In this document: in pieces, positions 34,935-44,317 of the stretch | How positions within the stretch are numbered: the stretch's first letter is position 1 | How the letters are laid out: every line of letters begins with the position of its first letter | Assembly: GCA_050949415.1 (NCBI GenBank) | Contig: JBMNFR010000013.1 | Span: 62,001-126,000 of the forward strand | DNA length: 64,000 nucleotides | Direction: 5' to 3' | Origin: JAAZKI01 sp012799905 | GTDB taxonomy: Bacteria; Verrucomicrobiota; Lentisphaeria; Oligosphaerales; Oligosphaeraceae | Program-made: the position numbers and the translations under genes | The notes under the pieces: generated by a model | The model's input: the letters and a program-made list of their open reading frames with translations, nothing else | Databases searched by the model: none | Told to the model about the DNA's origin: nothing

Positions 34935-37256
34935 TTATTTAAGCTTGAGGATTTCCTGGGCGAGGATTCGCCTTTGCTTTTCGATGACCTGCGGGTCTTT
35001 AGTCCAATTCTTGAAGTCAACGATGACCGGATGGATGATCTCCTCAAGCATCTCTTGTGCGTTGTTTTTCTCTGCCAACAGTTTTCTGTAGATGTTGAAA
35101 TACTCGACGTCTTCGTTGCCGTCTCTGATGATTTCCAGTCTCATTGAAGTCACCGGCCCATCAATCCCGACTTGCTTTCCAGGATAGACCAGGAATCCGT
35201 CGCCATTGGCATGGGGAAAGAGTTCAGCTTCATCCCAGACTTCGACTTCCTTCTGGTATTTTCCATTCCGGTATTTAGTGCAGACGTTGACGCACCAATA
35301 GAGCACGCCCTCGACTTGGTGCTTGGCCTGTAACCATGAGAGAACTCGGTGCGAGGCGCCGTAATCGTCGATGAGATAAGTTGGATAAGGCGCACGCGGC
35401 CAGCAACATGTGTACCACCAGAGTCGCTCTCCAAGTTCTCGGCGCTTGTCACAGTCTTCCCATTTGATGGAACTGAGAATCGGGCACCAAATGTCAATGT
35501 GTCCGAAAAGTTTTTCAGTTGGTTTGACGGTCATCAGGTACGGGATGTCGCTAACGGCTTCATGCACTTGCTTTGATTGCTCGATGATTGCGGGATAGCG
35601 TTCTGGCGGCGGCTCGTCGTCGATGTAGAGATACGCCTTGTGATACCACCCATTTTTCTTGATGTGGTCAACAGTTTTCTTGAGATTTTCCTTTTCGACT
35701 TTTCTCCACGGCGCCGGAATTGAAAACGACCTGACCAATGGGTTGTCAAGATACTTGTGGGCTTCCGGGGAGTATATGCTGACAGGCACTGCTCCGGCGC
35801 CCAAGCGTCGTTCCGTGATGAACCAATAGTATTGATCCCTGAGCTTTTGAAATTCCTCAGAATCCCTTTCAACCTGATGCGCCTGCGCTATGAAGTTCGG
35901 CCAGACGGCGAAAGCAGACATAAAGCTCGGCGTAATCGGGAGTTGGAAATCATAAACCTGAATGCTGAGGGGGAATATTTTTTTGTAGTTGCCTTCGGCG
36001 GTGACTTCCACGGAAGCCTGGTAGTTTCCCGGCGGGCAATCCGGCGCTGTTTGGATTTGAATCCAGAACGATTGGTTAGCGTCAGCGGGTACGTCAACAG
36101 GTTCTTTGTACGGCGGGAGCGCGTCTGCAAAAAGTCCAGCCGGGCGTTTCAATGCCGGGTCGCAGGTTGTGTCTCTGACGGTTGTGTACTTGGCGATAAG
36201 AATCTTTGCATTGATATGCTTGGCGTCAGCTTGCTTTCCGCTGTCATCGAGAATCTCAGTTGCCTTGATGGCGAGGTTTAGGATGGGTGCGCCTTTAGCG
36301 AAAACGACGATTTGCTGGGCTTCGGTTTCGTTTTTTGCAAGTGCAATGTCCAGGTTGTCAGAGCCGATGCTTGGCGGGATTGACTGGTAGCGCCTATGCT
36401 TGTTGAGCACGGAATCCGCAAAGGCGACGATAGTGGGATTCATGCCTGGATTGAGGTTGATAGTCGCCTTGGGCGGGTTGGGCGATACGTCATGGAAGAT
36501 ATTGCATGATGAGACGATGTAGGAAACTTGCCCCCAGTCGGCAGGAATCGTCTCATCAAGAAATGTGGTGTCAGCGGTTTTGCCGATGGGTTCCAAGCCA
36601 ATGACAACGTCAGGATACCGTGATCTGAAGACGTAGTAGGTGACATCCTTGGTTTTGCTGGGTTGCCACTGGAGTTTGCAGGCTTGGCCTTCTTTTGTTA
36701 TGACGAGGTTTTCGGGTGGCATGGGCGACGGCTTCGCCTTTCCGAAGACGACCTGGTCAATCCATCCGTCTCCCTGGCATTCTTTGCCATAGAGTTCGAA
36801 GCGAACCACGTACTCAACAGTTTCATTGGTAGTCGTGAACTTGACGCATACAGGCGTCCAGTCGGCAGAATTGGACCTTTTCCCGGGGGCGCAGCGAATC
36901 CACTTTTTGTTTTCACCGTATTCATATCCAAAGAGCACTCCTTCACCGCGAACCATCGCGCTAAGCATGTATTCTGTGTTTGGTTCGACCTTGTGATTTT
37001 GTGCAAGTGCGGCGACATGGCTGGCGCCGTCAATGACCTTGTGGATGTATCCGCAGTGATTGCCGTCGTAGGGGTTGTCGGTAGTGATTCCTGCCTGTGA
37101 GGCGCCGGTGCAATGGTTGTACCAGCCTACAGGGCTCCCATCCGGAGCGGCACCTTCCTCGAAAGATGGGTTTTTAATCCAGTTGTCTTGGGCGCAGGCG
37201 ACAAGTGCCGCAAATGCAATTGCAGCAATGCATCGGAATAGTTTTTTAGTGTTCAT
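34935..37256 (-). CDS. Secreted DUF4091-domain glycosidase-like protein with CBM and FN3 modules
   Basis: 773 residues. A signal peptide (LFRCIAAIAFAALVACAQ) precedes a CBM4/9-like module (NWIKNPSFEEGAAPDGSPVG to about residue 175) and an FN3-like module (about 180-270). The remaining part is a two-domain DUF4091 protein: FWIQIQTAPDCPPGNYQASV, then a barrel with AYLYIDDEPPPERYP, PTEKLFGHIDIWCPI, WWYTCCWPRAPYP and SMRLEIIRDGNEDVEYF. The last block is the most typical DUF4091 signature. The acidic pair IDDEP is a plausible catalytic site. Codon usage looks lower in G+C than in the esterase next door. The target glycan is unknown. Confidence 0.82.
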   Translation of the reverse strand: MNTKKLFRCIAAIAFAALVACAQDNWIKNPSFEEGAAPDGSPVGWYNHCTGASQAGITTDNPYDGNHCGYIHKVIDGASHVAALAQNHKVEPNTEYMLSAMVRGEGVLFGYEYGENKKWIRCAPGKRSNSADWTPVCVKFTTTNETVEYVVRFELYGKECQGDGWIDQVVFGKAKPSPMPPENLVITKEGQACKLQWQPSKTKDVTYYVFRSRYPDVVIGLEPIGKTADTTFLDETIPADWGQVSYIVSSCNIFHDVSPNPPKATINLNPGMNPTIVAFADSVLNKHRRYQSIPPSIGSDNLDIALAKNETEAQQIVVFAKGAPILNLAIKATEILDDSGKQADAKHINAKILIAKYTTVRDTTCDPALKRPAGLFADALPPYKEPVDVPADANQSFWIQIQTAPDCPPGNYQASVEVTAEGNYKKIFPLSIQVYDFQLPITPSFMSAFAVWPNFIAQAHQVERDSEEFQKLRDQYYWFITERRLGAGAVPVSIYSPEAHKYLDNPLVRSFSIPAPWRKVEKENLKKTVDHIKKNGWYHKAYLYIDDEPPPERYPAIIEQSKQVHEAVSDIPYLMTVKPTEKLFGHIDIWCPILSSIKWEDCDKRRELGERLWWYTCCWPRAPYPTYLIDDYGASHRVLSWLQAKHQVEGVLYWCVNVCTKYRNGKYQKEVEVWDEAELFPHANGDGFLVYPGKQVGIDGPVTSMRLEIIRDGNEDVEYFNIYRKLLAEKNNAQEMLEEIIHPVIVDFKNWTKDPQVIEKQRRILAQEILKLK

Positions 37257-37391
37257 GGTTGTCCAAATTGGTTAATCTGGTTAATCAGCGAAATCCATCG
37301 TATTTGACGAAGTTCTTTTTCCAGTGTGCTTTTGCAGTAGTTGCATGTCGGCGTTTTTTTGAACCGGCTTTCAGGGAAGAATGACTCAAAG

Positions 37392-39374
37392 TCACGGCAG
37401 CGCCAACTTGAAGGGCACGGCCGGGAAACCTGCTTTGTTGTACAAATTGCAGGTCGGATTGTCCTCCCATCCGTAGGCCAACGTCTTCGGCGCAACGACC
37501 TTGCTGGCATCAACAATGACCTTGTCGTCCACAATCACTGCATCTGCCCATTGCCACTGGTCGTCGCCGCCCTGCACGGCAAAGCCCTCCAACGTCCCGC
37601 CGGGAGCATTGCGTTTCAGGTCTGCGAAGCGATTGTGCGCCAGAGCCACCGGATATTGCGCCGGCAATTCACGGGCCACCAGGCCGCCTTCGAGATTCTC
37701 AAAGCTCACAGCGATCTTGCCGTCAGCAAGCACCGCGCCCGTGGCTTGCGGCCCACGGCACGGCCGTGTCTTGCCATAGACGTCATTGAGCGCCATCGCC
37801 GCCAGGCGCTTGCCAGGCGTCTCCTTGTCCAGCGGATGAATATCGCCGGATTCGCCGACATCGATCAGCACGGCCTGCCCCGTATGAGGAATGCGTTGCG
37901 CGGCAGTCTGGACGCCGCGCAAATCAGCCCAGGAGCAGGACGGCGACGGCTTATCGACTTTTGCCATGAAATTAGCCAGCTGACACCAGTAAAACGGCAA
38001 TTCGCTGTGTTTGAAATGCTCGCGCCACTGCGAGACCAATTGCTCAGTATGCTCAAGATACCAGCGCGCCTTCCTGACATTGCTCTCGCCCTGATACCAA
38101 ATTACGCCAGCCAGCGTGTACGGCTTCAATGGCGCTATCATGCCGTTATAGAGGAAAGTCGGCGTCTTGTTCGCCACCGGCCGCGTCGCAATCCTCGGAT
38201 AGCTCTTGTCTGCCTCGGCATTGGGCGCAAAGCTGTACTCCATGCAATGTTCCCAACTGGGCGTGACTATACCCGTCGCTGTGCGCAATTCAATGTTCAG
38301 CCGGAAGTCGCCAGCCGGCCGGAAATAGCGATAGGCGATGATATTTTTGCCGGGCTGGAGGTACTTTTTGTCAATCCTCGCCCAAGTGCTGGCGTTGGTC
38401 GCAATCGTCGCCAGGCTGTGCTCTCTGACCAGCTGGCCATTGCAGTACAATTTGCCCGGAACGCCGCTGTAACGAAAGTTGAAAGAACCATTGCCTGCGA
38501 CATCCTTCTCGTTCAGCTCCAGGACTGCCCGCAGCCAGCCCGCGCCATTGCCAGGCAGTTTGTTCAGGTTGACTGCCTTCCAGGCGTCATCTGCCGGCAT
38601 GCCGGTTGACTCGCGATCCGCCAGGTCGTACTGCTTCTCCCAGGCGGCGACGTCCTGCTGGAACTTCTCCAGACGCACGGGATACTGCTCCAAATCATCA
38701 AGGATTTTCTCCCAATCGGCGCGCGCATCAGCTGACAACACGGCCGCTGTTTCCGGCTGCAACCACGATTCAATGCTTGAGCCGCCCCAGGACGCATTGA
38801 TGTAGCCCACCGGCTCATTCAATTCGCGCTGCAATTCCCGGGCGAAATAATAACCCACGGCGGTGCGTGAACGATTTGCCGGAATGGTATGCTGCCAGCC
38901 GCTGCCCTTGAGCACCGTGGCCGGCTCAGCCGCGCCAACGCAGCTGACATTGAAGGTGCGCAGAAGCTCATTGCTCACCTGCGCAATTTCGTCCCGGCCG
39001 CCCAACGCTGAGATTAAGCCAAACTGCATGTTCGACTGGCCGCTGCAAAGCCACACCTGTCCAACCAGGATGTCTTGCAGGACAATCTCGTTCGTCGCGC
39101 CCTTGACCGTCATGCTGTGCGGGCCAGGGCCGACGTTGTCGAGGTTGATTCGCAGCAGCCAGCGACCCTCTGCGTCAGCCACAGCATTGGCTGTGGCGGT
39201 GGCTACGCGCACGGTCACGGCTTCGCCAGCGTCAGCCGTGCCAAACACCGCCGTCGCCGGGCCGCGCTGCAACACCGCGCGGTCAGTAAAAATTTCCCCC
39301 AGCTTCACATCAGCGTGCAAAACACCGCTGACAACCAAAGCTGCGATGACCAACAGGGCAGATAATTTCCTCAT
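37392..39374 (-). CDS. Secreted sialate O-acetylesterase-family carbohydrate esterase
   Basis: 660 residues. Signal peptide MRKLSALLVIAALVVSGVLH is followed by a beta domain and an SGNH/SASA hydrolase: CSGQSNMQFG with the nucleophile S114, GVIWYQGESN, and VLIDVGESGDIHPLDKETPG, whose D-x-x-H-P supplies the acid and base. An inserted jelly-roll (about 280-365, GNGSFNFRYSGVPGKLYCNG) is common in this family. AAGGAG sits before the start. Family members remove acetyl groups from sialic acid, xylan or other glycans. With the glycosidase-like neighbours it probably strips acetyl groups from a complex polysaccharide outside the cytoplasm. Confidence 0.9.
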   Translation of the reverse strand: MRKLSALLVIAALVVSGVLHADVKLGEIFTDRAVLQRGPATAVFGTADAGEAVTVRVATATANAVADAEGRWLLRINLDNVGPGPHSMTVKGATNEIVLQDILVGQVWLCSGQSNMQFGLISALGGRDEIAQVSNELLRTFNVSCVGAAEPATVLKGSGWQHTIPANRSRTAVGYYFARELQRELNEPVGYINASWGGSSIESWLQPETAAVLSADARADWEKILDDLEQYPVRLEKFQQDVAAWEKQYDLADRESTGMPADDAWKAVNLNKLPGNGAGWLRAVLELNEKDVAGNGSFNFRYSGVPGKLYCNGQLVREHSLATIATNASTWARIDKKYLQPGKNIIAYRYFRPAGDFRLNIELRTATGIVTPSWEHCMEYSFAPNAEADKSYPRIATRPVANKTPTFLYNGMIAPLKPYTLAGVIWYQGESNVRKARWYLEHTEQLVSQWREHFKHSELPFYWCQLANFMAKVDKPSPSCSWADLRGVQTAAQRIPHTGQAVLIDVGESGDIHPLDKETPGKRLAAMALNDVYGKTRPCRGPQATGAVLADGKIAVSFENLEGGLVARELPAQYPVALAHNRFADLKRNAPGGTLEGFAVQGGDDQWQWADAVIVDDKVIVDASKVVAPKTLAYGWEDNPTCNLYNKAGFPAVPFKLALP

Positions 39375-39432
39375 GATTGACTCCTTGGGCTATGGGTTTT
39401 CCTTATCTCATAACAAATTGCAAGATAAAATC

Positions 39433-40641
39433 TTAAGCTTTGGGCGCATCGCCGCAATCCGGCACTGCCAGCACTTCACCATCGCGTAGCACCGACTGAT
39501 GAGCGATCAAGCCTGGAATAGTCCAGCGCGCGGCCTCCCACGCATTGACTGGCGGCAGCGTTCCAAAAGCAGCGGCTGTGCAAAAATCGTCAACCAGCAG
39601 CTGATGCGACGCCATGTGGCCGTTGGGCATATCCGGCGCTTTGAAGCTTGCTGGCAGGCGATCCGCCTCGGCCTGTTGAATAGGCGCAAAGCTGTTCCAC
39701 TGCCACTGGTGATTGGCGACTTTCTGCTTGAATTCAGGGTCGTGGCGATTCTCCGTCATCGCTGCAGGGTTGACCCGCTCACTGACATCAGTCAGCGTCA
39801 CGCCCTTGGGCGTCTTGACAGTTAACAAGTGCTGCGCATTATTGAACTGGTAGCCGCCCTCAGTGCCATAGCAGGACGACACGTAAGAACTCGGCGCTTT
39901 ATAGCCAATTCGCCGACATTCATTGATGCGCGCCGTGCCGCCATTAGCTAACTTCATCATGGAAAAGGAATTGGAGAAGACATTGTCCCACTGGTTGACG
40001 CCCTTCTTGAAGAACTGGTCGTCTTCCCTGTCCTCATAGCCAAAAGCGACGACCTTCAGCGCGTAGGAATCCACTGCCGACAACAGCATCGCAGTGGAAT
40101 GCGTCGGATAGTAAAATGGCGGTATGCCGGCGCTGCTCAAATCACTGCGGAATTTTTGCGAAAAATGGCTGATGTCATGGTGATACTGGGCTTCGCCATA
40201 GACGAATTTGCCGAAGATGCCGGCACGGTAGGTTTCGCGGCAAAACATGGCGCTGGGGTAATAGTAGCAAGTCTCGCCCATCATGTAGGTCAGACCGCTC
40301 TTCCTGACCAACTCCACGATCTGCTGGCACTGCTCGACTTCGCTGGCCATCGGCACTGCCGAATACACGTGCTTGCCAGCCGCCAAGGCCGCCAGTACCT
40401 GCGGGCCATGCAGATGACGCTGCGTGAAAATCGCAATGGCGTTGATGTCACGACGCTTCAATGCTTCTTCAAAGGAAGCGATCACCTCCACGCCGAATCT
40501 CTGTGCAGCAGTGTCTGCCAGCTCCTGAATCAAATCGCAGACATAGACTTTGTTCACCAGTGGATGCGCCTTGAACAACGGCACAAAGCCTGAGCAGAAA
40601 GAGCCGCAACCAATTACCGCAATCGTCAAACTCGTGCTCAT
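39433..40641 (-). CDS. Gfo/Idh/MocA-family oxidoreductase
   Basis: 402 residues from ATG 40641; a GTG two codons upstream sits closer to AAAGGA and is an alternative start. The nucleotide fold reads TIAVIGCGSFCSGFVPLF. The usual EKP is replaced by 'VYSAVPMASEVEQC', a variant seen in dehydrogenases of this superfamily from polysaccharide users. The C-terminal domain has GEAQYHHDISHFSQKF and YPTHSTAMLLSAV with the typical catalytic-region histidine. No signal peptide. It stands 58 bp upstream of the sialate esterase on the same strand, so it is probably the first gene of the glycan cluster. The substrate is unknown. Confidence 0.82.
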   Translation of the reverse strand: MSTSLTIAVIGCGSFCSGFVPLFKAHPLVNKVYVCDLIQELADTAAQRFGVEVIASFEEALKRRDINAIAIFTQRHLHGPQVLAALAAGKHVYSAVPMASEVEQCQQIVELVRKSGLTYMMGETCYYYPSAMFCRETYRAGIFGKFVYGEAQYHHDISHFSQKFRSDLSSAGIPPFYYPTHSTAMLLSAVDSYALKVVAFGYEDREDDQFFKKGVNQWDNVFSNSFSMMKLANGGTARINECRRIGYKAPSSYVSSCYGTEGGYQFNNAQHLLTVKTPKGVTLTDVSERVNPAAMTENRHDPEFKQKVANHQWQWNSFAPIQQAEADRLPASFKAPDMPNGHMASHQLLVDDFCTAAAFGTLPPVNAWEAARWTIPGLIAHQSVLRDGEVLAVPDCGDAPKA

Positions 40642-40854
40642 CGTCACCGCGTCCTTTCGTTAAATCAAATCGCCACAACAGACAAAGCCGGGCAAAACAC
40701 AAGCTGAATATACACGTCCTATGCGCCGGTGTCAGCCTCGCAAGGACAAAAACTCCAGCATTAGTAATCGGTCACTCATTAATACTCGAGGTTCTGGCGC
40801 ACAGCGGAGTCAGGAAAGGGACGAGAGTGAGTTTGGACTACACTGGCCGCCATG

Positions 40855-40985
40855 TCCCTAGGGTGGACTCTACGTCCACAACCTATTTTTTAACCACAGA
40901 TGGACACAGATGAACACTGATTTTTTGTAGGGTTGTTTTTTGTAACCACTGAACACACTGAATACACGGAAATTTTTGTTAATGT
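40855..40985. repeat. Dispersed intergenic repeat, copy C, reversed
   Basis: Reverse complement shows TTTCCGTGTATTCAGTGTGT, CATCTGTGTCCATCTGTGGT, TAGGTTGTGGA and GTCCACCCT in that order, the same set as at 8721-8868 and 10379-10535. Confidence 0.8.
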
Positions 40986-41029
40986 GCAAAGTTTTGCAAT
41001 GAGCGCTTGTACTATAGAATCCATGCTGA

Positions 41030-41212
41030 CGTATGTCGTACTGGCGGCCCGAAGGGCTACAACATAAAAGCCCAGGGTAAGCGAAGCCCACCAAGGGCGA
41101 GCGCAGCCCTGGGTGGACGGATTATAATTTTGAGCCCCGCTAGGGGTGACACATAAACGCCGTTTTCCGGAAAATCTTTCCCAAAAAACAAGAAGTTGGT
41201 CGATAGTAGTAC
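41030..41212. repeat. Dispersed ~200-bp palindromic element, copy 2, reversed
   Basis: The end at 41135-41212, reverse-complemented, equals the first ~55 bp of the copy at 10078 (GTACTACTATCGACCAACTT and the following TTTTTTGGGAAAGATTTTCC). The other half contains CAGGG...CCCTG imperfect hairpins, different in sequence but placed like those of copy 1. Confidence 0.75.
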
Positions 41213-41215
41213 ACC

Positions 41216-41345
41216 GCCCACCATGTCCACCATGTCCACACCGTCCACATCTTTTTGCGCCGTAGGCGCTTAACCATGCTTAACCCCAGGCTTTAGCCTG
41301 GGGGAGGCATGCCCCAAAACTGGCGCCTCGTAGAGACGCCACAGA
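41216..41345. repeat. 9-bp units plus dispersed hairpin element, copy 2
   Basis: TCCACCATG units run into TTTGCGCCGTAGGCGCTTAA, then ACCCCAGGCTTTAGCCTGGG and GCGCCTCGTAGAGACGCC. Compared with 18510-18605 the hairpin loops differ (TTTA against TTCA) while the arms are kept. Confidence 0.8.
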
Positions 41346-41498
41346 AAACTGCCCCATTGCCTCCCTATTGATGCTCGCTGTTCCTGTAAGCTGTGGTGTC
41401 AAGCGTTCGCGGCCGTCTGTAACCTACTGAACCAGGAATGTTATAGGCGACAGCCGCCCCTTTCATGGGCTTTCAGCCAGCACCGTATACGACAAAAA

Positions 41499-41672
41499 CT
41501 ATGGAACCATCCTCACAATACGGAAGCCTAGAACGTCGTTCTGTTCCAACGGCGAGTACCCAAAACGGTACGTCGAACGACAGTAGCTCGCATGGTGATA
41601 CCAACCGCCGCCCCGACAGATGCGAGAGAACCCATTGGCAGCGCCTTGGGGATCAATGCGTTTTTCCTGGCT
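41499..41672 (-). pseudogene. C-terminal remainder of TIR protein copy 1 behind an in-frame amber codon
   Basis: Beyond TAG at 41673-41675 the same frame stays open for 57 codons to a second TAG at 41499-41501. It translates to text starting SQEKRIDPQGAANGFSRICR and ending LGFRIVRMVP, the normal end of the FGE-sulfatase domain seen in copy 2 (TDPKGAANGYYRVIRGG to LGFRIVRTIP). The paralogue has TAT (Tyr) where copy 1 has TAG. So this is one nonsense change, not a frameshift. Confidence 0.85.
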
Positions 41673-44141
41673 CTAAGCGCTATGCCAGTCCTGGCACCAT
41701 TCCGACACGTTGCCATGCATGTCATACAGCCCCCAAGGATTTGCTTTCTTTTTGCCCACCGGTTGCGTTTTGCCAACGTTATTCTTATCATACCAGCCCA
41801 TCTCATCAAGATTGCCTGCGTAATCATCTGTTGTGCCAGCTCGGCAAGCATACTCCCACTCCGCTTCGGTCGGCAATCGAAAAACGCCATTCCCTTTGCT
41901 ATTGAGCTTCTCAATAAACTCCTGGCAATCATACCATGAGACCTGCTCCACCGGCCGATTCGCCCCCTTGAAACGACTAGGACTTGAGCCCATCACCTTC
42001 TTCCATTGCGCTTGGGTCACTTCATACTTGCCAAGATAAAACGGCTGCGAAATCGTCACCTCATGAACTGGCGCCTCATCATCGTCACCTCTTTCAGACC
42101 CCATTAGAAAACTGCCAGGCTGTACAAGGATAAGAGCAAGCATAACCCCACTGCCAAGGTCCAGACTGACAGTAGCCGCCTTTTGCTGAATATCACTGGC
42201 ATATTTCGCATTGCGAGCAAGCATGCGTCTATGCGAATAAATCGAGTGGCTGACTGACAAAACGGCTAATGGAACCAAAAAAATGAGCGCAACTGTAAGC
42301 CGCCGCTTTTTCTGTTGCGCAAGTCTTTTTTGACAAAATTCTAACTTCTGGCCACTGTCAAGGTAGTCAGTAATTTCCACCAAGAGATTAATCGCGTCGC
42401 TGAATTTTCTTTTATCAATAAATTTTTTTTCTTGATCATATTTAGGTTTTTTGATGCCTTCATCACAGCGTTGTATGAGTTCCTGGCAATGCGCATAAAT
42501 TTCACTCGTGCAATGTGGATTTTCACATAATCTTGATAACGAAACTATTGCACTCGCATAATCGCCTGCATGCTTCGCACGCTTCGTTCGTTCAAAAATG
42601 CGATTATAGGCTAAAATTAAAGTTTTTTTCCGACATTGCTTATACCTGATTTCAGCATCATCAAAATATCCGATAAATTCAGAAAATAGATTAGCAAGTG
42701 CTTTGTATTTCCTAGGCTGTTTCGATTTTTGCGACATCCTCTGAACAGCTTCGTCATATTTGACCTGCAGTAGCTTCTTTATGAGCTTTACCTGTTCCTG
42801 AGCGTCGCGATGTTCACCAATAGCCGTGAAATAAACTTCTAATTTTCTAAGTTGCGCGATGTCGTCTTTGATAAAACTCCTGCCTTGAATTTCCCTAAGC
42901 TGTTCCATAGACTGAAGATATATCTTCTCATTTTTCTGTTTGGAAACAAACTCCTGCAAGCGCTGCTTTTGCTCTGCGTCTGCGAATTGCATGGCCAGCT
43001 GATATGACTTCTGGGAAGCTAAGTCATTCTTGACGCAAAAAAGGCTGCCTTCCTCGGAAATTTTATTTTCAGCCATGAGGCGATATATATACACCTGGCA
43101 ATTTTCCGGTTCCTGGTCTATTATTCTTTCGCAATATTCAAGTGCGGAATCATATTCATTTCCTTTCAGAAATAATTCCACCCGCCTCATCAATGCAGCA
43201 GCTGCGGCATTAGATGCTGAAGATGGTGACGTGGACTTTTGGTCTTCAGTATCTACAACCTTCTTGATTCCTTGCAGCAGGTTCTGCATAAAACCTATCT
43301 TGCTCATATCCTGGCACTGAAACATGGAAAGTTCGTCAGGAATCTCATAAACATCCATATCCCGGTAACAGGGAATCAAAAGTTTTGAGCGGTCTTTTTT
43401 CATCAGCTGCAAAAAACGACTCCATTCATTCCTAACCCATACAGCATTGAAATACTCTTTCTTGGAGCCAAGGACAAGCATCACCTTGGCGCTATTGAGT
43501 GCAGCAAAAATATATGGCTCATATTGCTCGCCCAGTTTATCTTCCAAGGTTATGCGGGCGAAAAAGACGTTATAGCCTTCGGCAGTCAACTGATAGTAGA
43601 TATCTTGCGCAATAGCTGAATCCTTGGTGCGCGAGCCGCCGTCCGTCTTCTCCTTATAGCAAATGAATACATCAAATGGCTGCTCGCGGGAAGATACCGC
43701 CAAAATGTCTTTTTGGATTTCGGCAATGCGCTGAGCCTCTTTTTCATAGACATCCCTTTCGGCGCCGCCGGCGTTTTCCAAAGCAGCCTTGTAGTCGGGG
43801 TCTGCCAAGATAGATTCGTATTGTACACGGTGGCACGTGGGGATGCGTTCATGGGTGGCCGGGTCCTCGACATATTCAATGCCGAATCGGGAAATGACTA
43901 TGCCCCAATAGGCCTCCGCGTCAGTGCTGTCTTCCTGGACAATCGCCTCGTAGGCAGCGATGGCGCGGTCAAAATCATTCGCTCGCCGAAAATGCTCTGC
44001 GCGCATATAAAGCTGCTCCGTACGCTCAGAGTTCGGCCTCGGAAATGTTGTCATGGAACTGCAATACGGGCACTGGCCAACCGTAACGCCATCAGGCAGT
44101 TCCAGCATGCCGCCGCACATCTTGCATTGAATTTTCGGCAT
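41673..44141 (-). CDS. TIR-domain receptor-like protein, copy 1: zinc ribbon, TIR, helical repeats, membrane helix, FGE domain (cut short)
   Basis: 822 residues from ATG 44141, the position matching copy 2; a TTG three codons upstream is less likely. Zinc ribbon: C6, C9, C24, C27. Residues 35-85 form TPR-like helices. The TIR domain (about 154-297) starts QPFDVFICYKEKTDGGSRTK, has YNVFFARITLEDKLG, and keeps the glutamate of TIR NADases as E239 in WVRNEWSRF. Helical repeats extend to ~600. A KKRR cluster precedes one membrane helix (about 614-633), so the N-terminal part should be cytosolic. Outside lies an FGE-sulfatase/C-type-lectin fold domain (PGSFLMGSERGDDDEAPVHE, FRLPTEAEWEYACRAG) that stops at CQDWHSA because of an in-frame TAG. 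Last gene of the operon that starts at 48939. Confidence 0.85.
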   Translation of the reverse strand: MPKIQCKMCGGMLELPDGVTVGQCPYCSSMTTFPRPNSERTEQLYMRAEHFRRANDFDRAIAAYEAIVQEDSTDAEAYWGIVISRFGIEYVEDPATHERIPTCHRVQYESILADPDYKAALENAGGAERDVYEKEAQRIAEIQKDILAVSSREQPFDVFICYKEKTDGGSRTKDSAIAQDIYYQLTAEGYNVFFARITLEDKLGEQYEPYIFAALNSAKVMLVLGSKKEYFNAVWVRNEWSRFLQLMKKDRSKLLIPCYRDMDVYEIPDELSMFQCQDMSKIGFMQNLLQGIKKVVDTEDQKSTSPSSASNAAAAALMRRVELFLKGNEYDSALEYCERIIDQEPENCQVYIYRLMAENKISEEGSLFCVKNDLASQKSYQLAMQFADAEQKQRLQEFVSKQKNEKIYLQSMEQLREIQGRSFIKDDIAQLRKLEVYFTAIGEHRDAQEQVKLIKKLLQVKYDEAVQRMSQKSKQPRKYKALANLFSEFIGYFDDAEIRYKQCRKKTLILAYNRIFERTKRAKHAGDYASAIVSLSRLCENPHCTSEIYAHCQELIQRCDEGIKKPKYDQEKKFIDKRKFSDAINLLVEITDYLDSGQKLEFCQKRLAQQKKRRLTVALIFLVPLAVLSVSHSIYSHRRMLARNAKYASDIQQKAATVSLDLGSGVMLALILVQPGSFLMGSERGDDDEAPVHEVTISQPFYLGKYEVTQAQWKKVMGSSPSRFKGANRPVEQVSWYDCQEFIEKLNSKGNGVFRLPTEAEWEYACRAGTTDDYAGNLDEMGWYDKNNVGKTQPVGKKKANPWGLYDMHGNVSEWCQDWHSA

Positions 44142-44155
44142 AGAAGACAACCAGT

Positions 44156-44226
44156 CTATTTCAATAGTTTGAGGCAGTCGGAGCGACCACGCACATTATC
44201 AATGATTTCCTTGCAAAGTACGGGAT
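44156..44226 (-). pseudogene. Remnant of the 3' end of the four-helix membrane protein gene
   Basis: The spacer between the TIR copies holds, on the minus strand, LCKEIIDNVRGRSDCLKLLK and a stop at 44156-44158. This matches the last residues of the intact gene at 46979-47665 (LCQKIIDNVRDRSDRLKLLK). The distance from its stop to the TIR start is the same as in the intact pair, which shows that the TIR gene was duplicated together with this tail. Confidence 0.88.
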
Positions 44227-44317
44227 TTTCAGATACCTTCAAAAACTCGAAGCGAAATCGACGTTTGACTTGTGCGCCTGGCCTGCGACGTCATTAACAG
44301 CGGAAAAACAGCAAATG

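Larger units (their letters stand above)
40642..41498. other. Gene-free spacer packed with dispersed repeats
   Basis: In order: a possible diverged copy (40781-40820) of the element at 41369-41415; a GAGAGTGAGTTTGGACTAC block (about 40822-40840) that normally ends the 7-bp composite arrays; the module repeat 40855-40985; the palindromic element 41030-41212; 9-bp units and a hairpin element 41216-41345; and a short element 41369-41415 shared with 51128-51172. Nothing else is visible. Confidence 0.75.

Noticed and set aside
41499..41675. Frameshift at the end of TIR copy 1
   Set aside because: The base count from the shared TGG codon to the DP(Q/K)GAANG block is the same in both copies, so the break is a nonsense codon in an unchanged frame.
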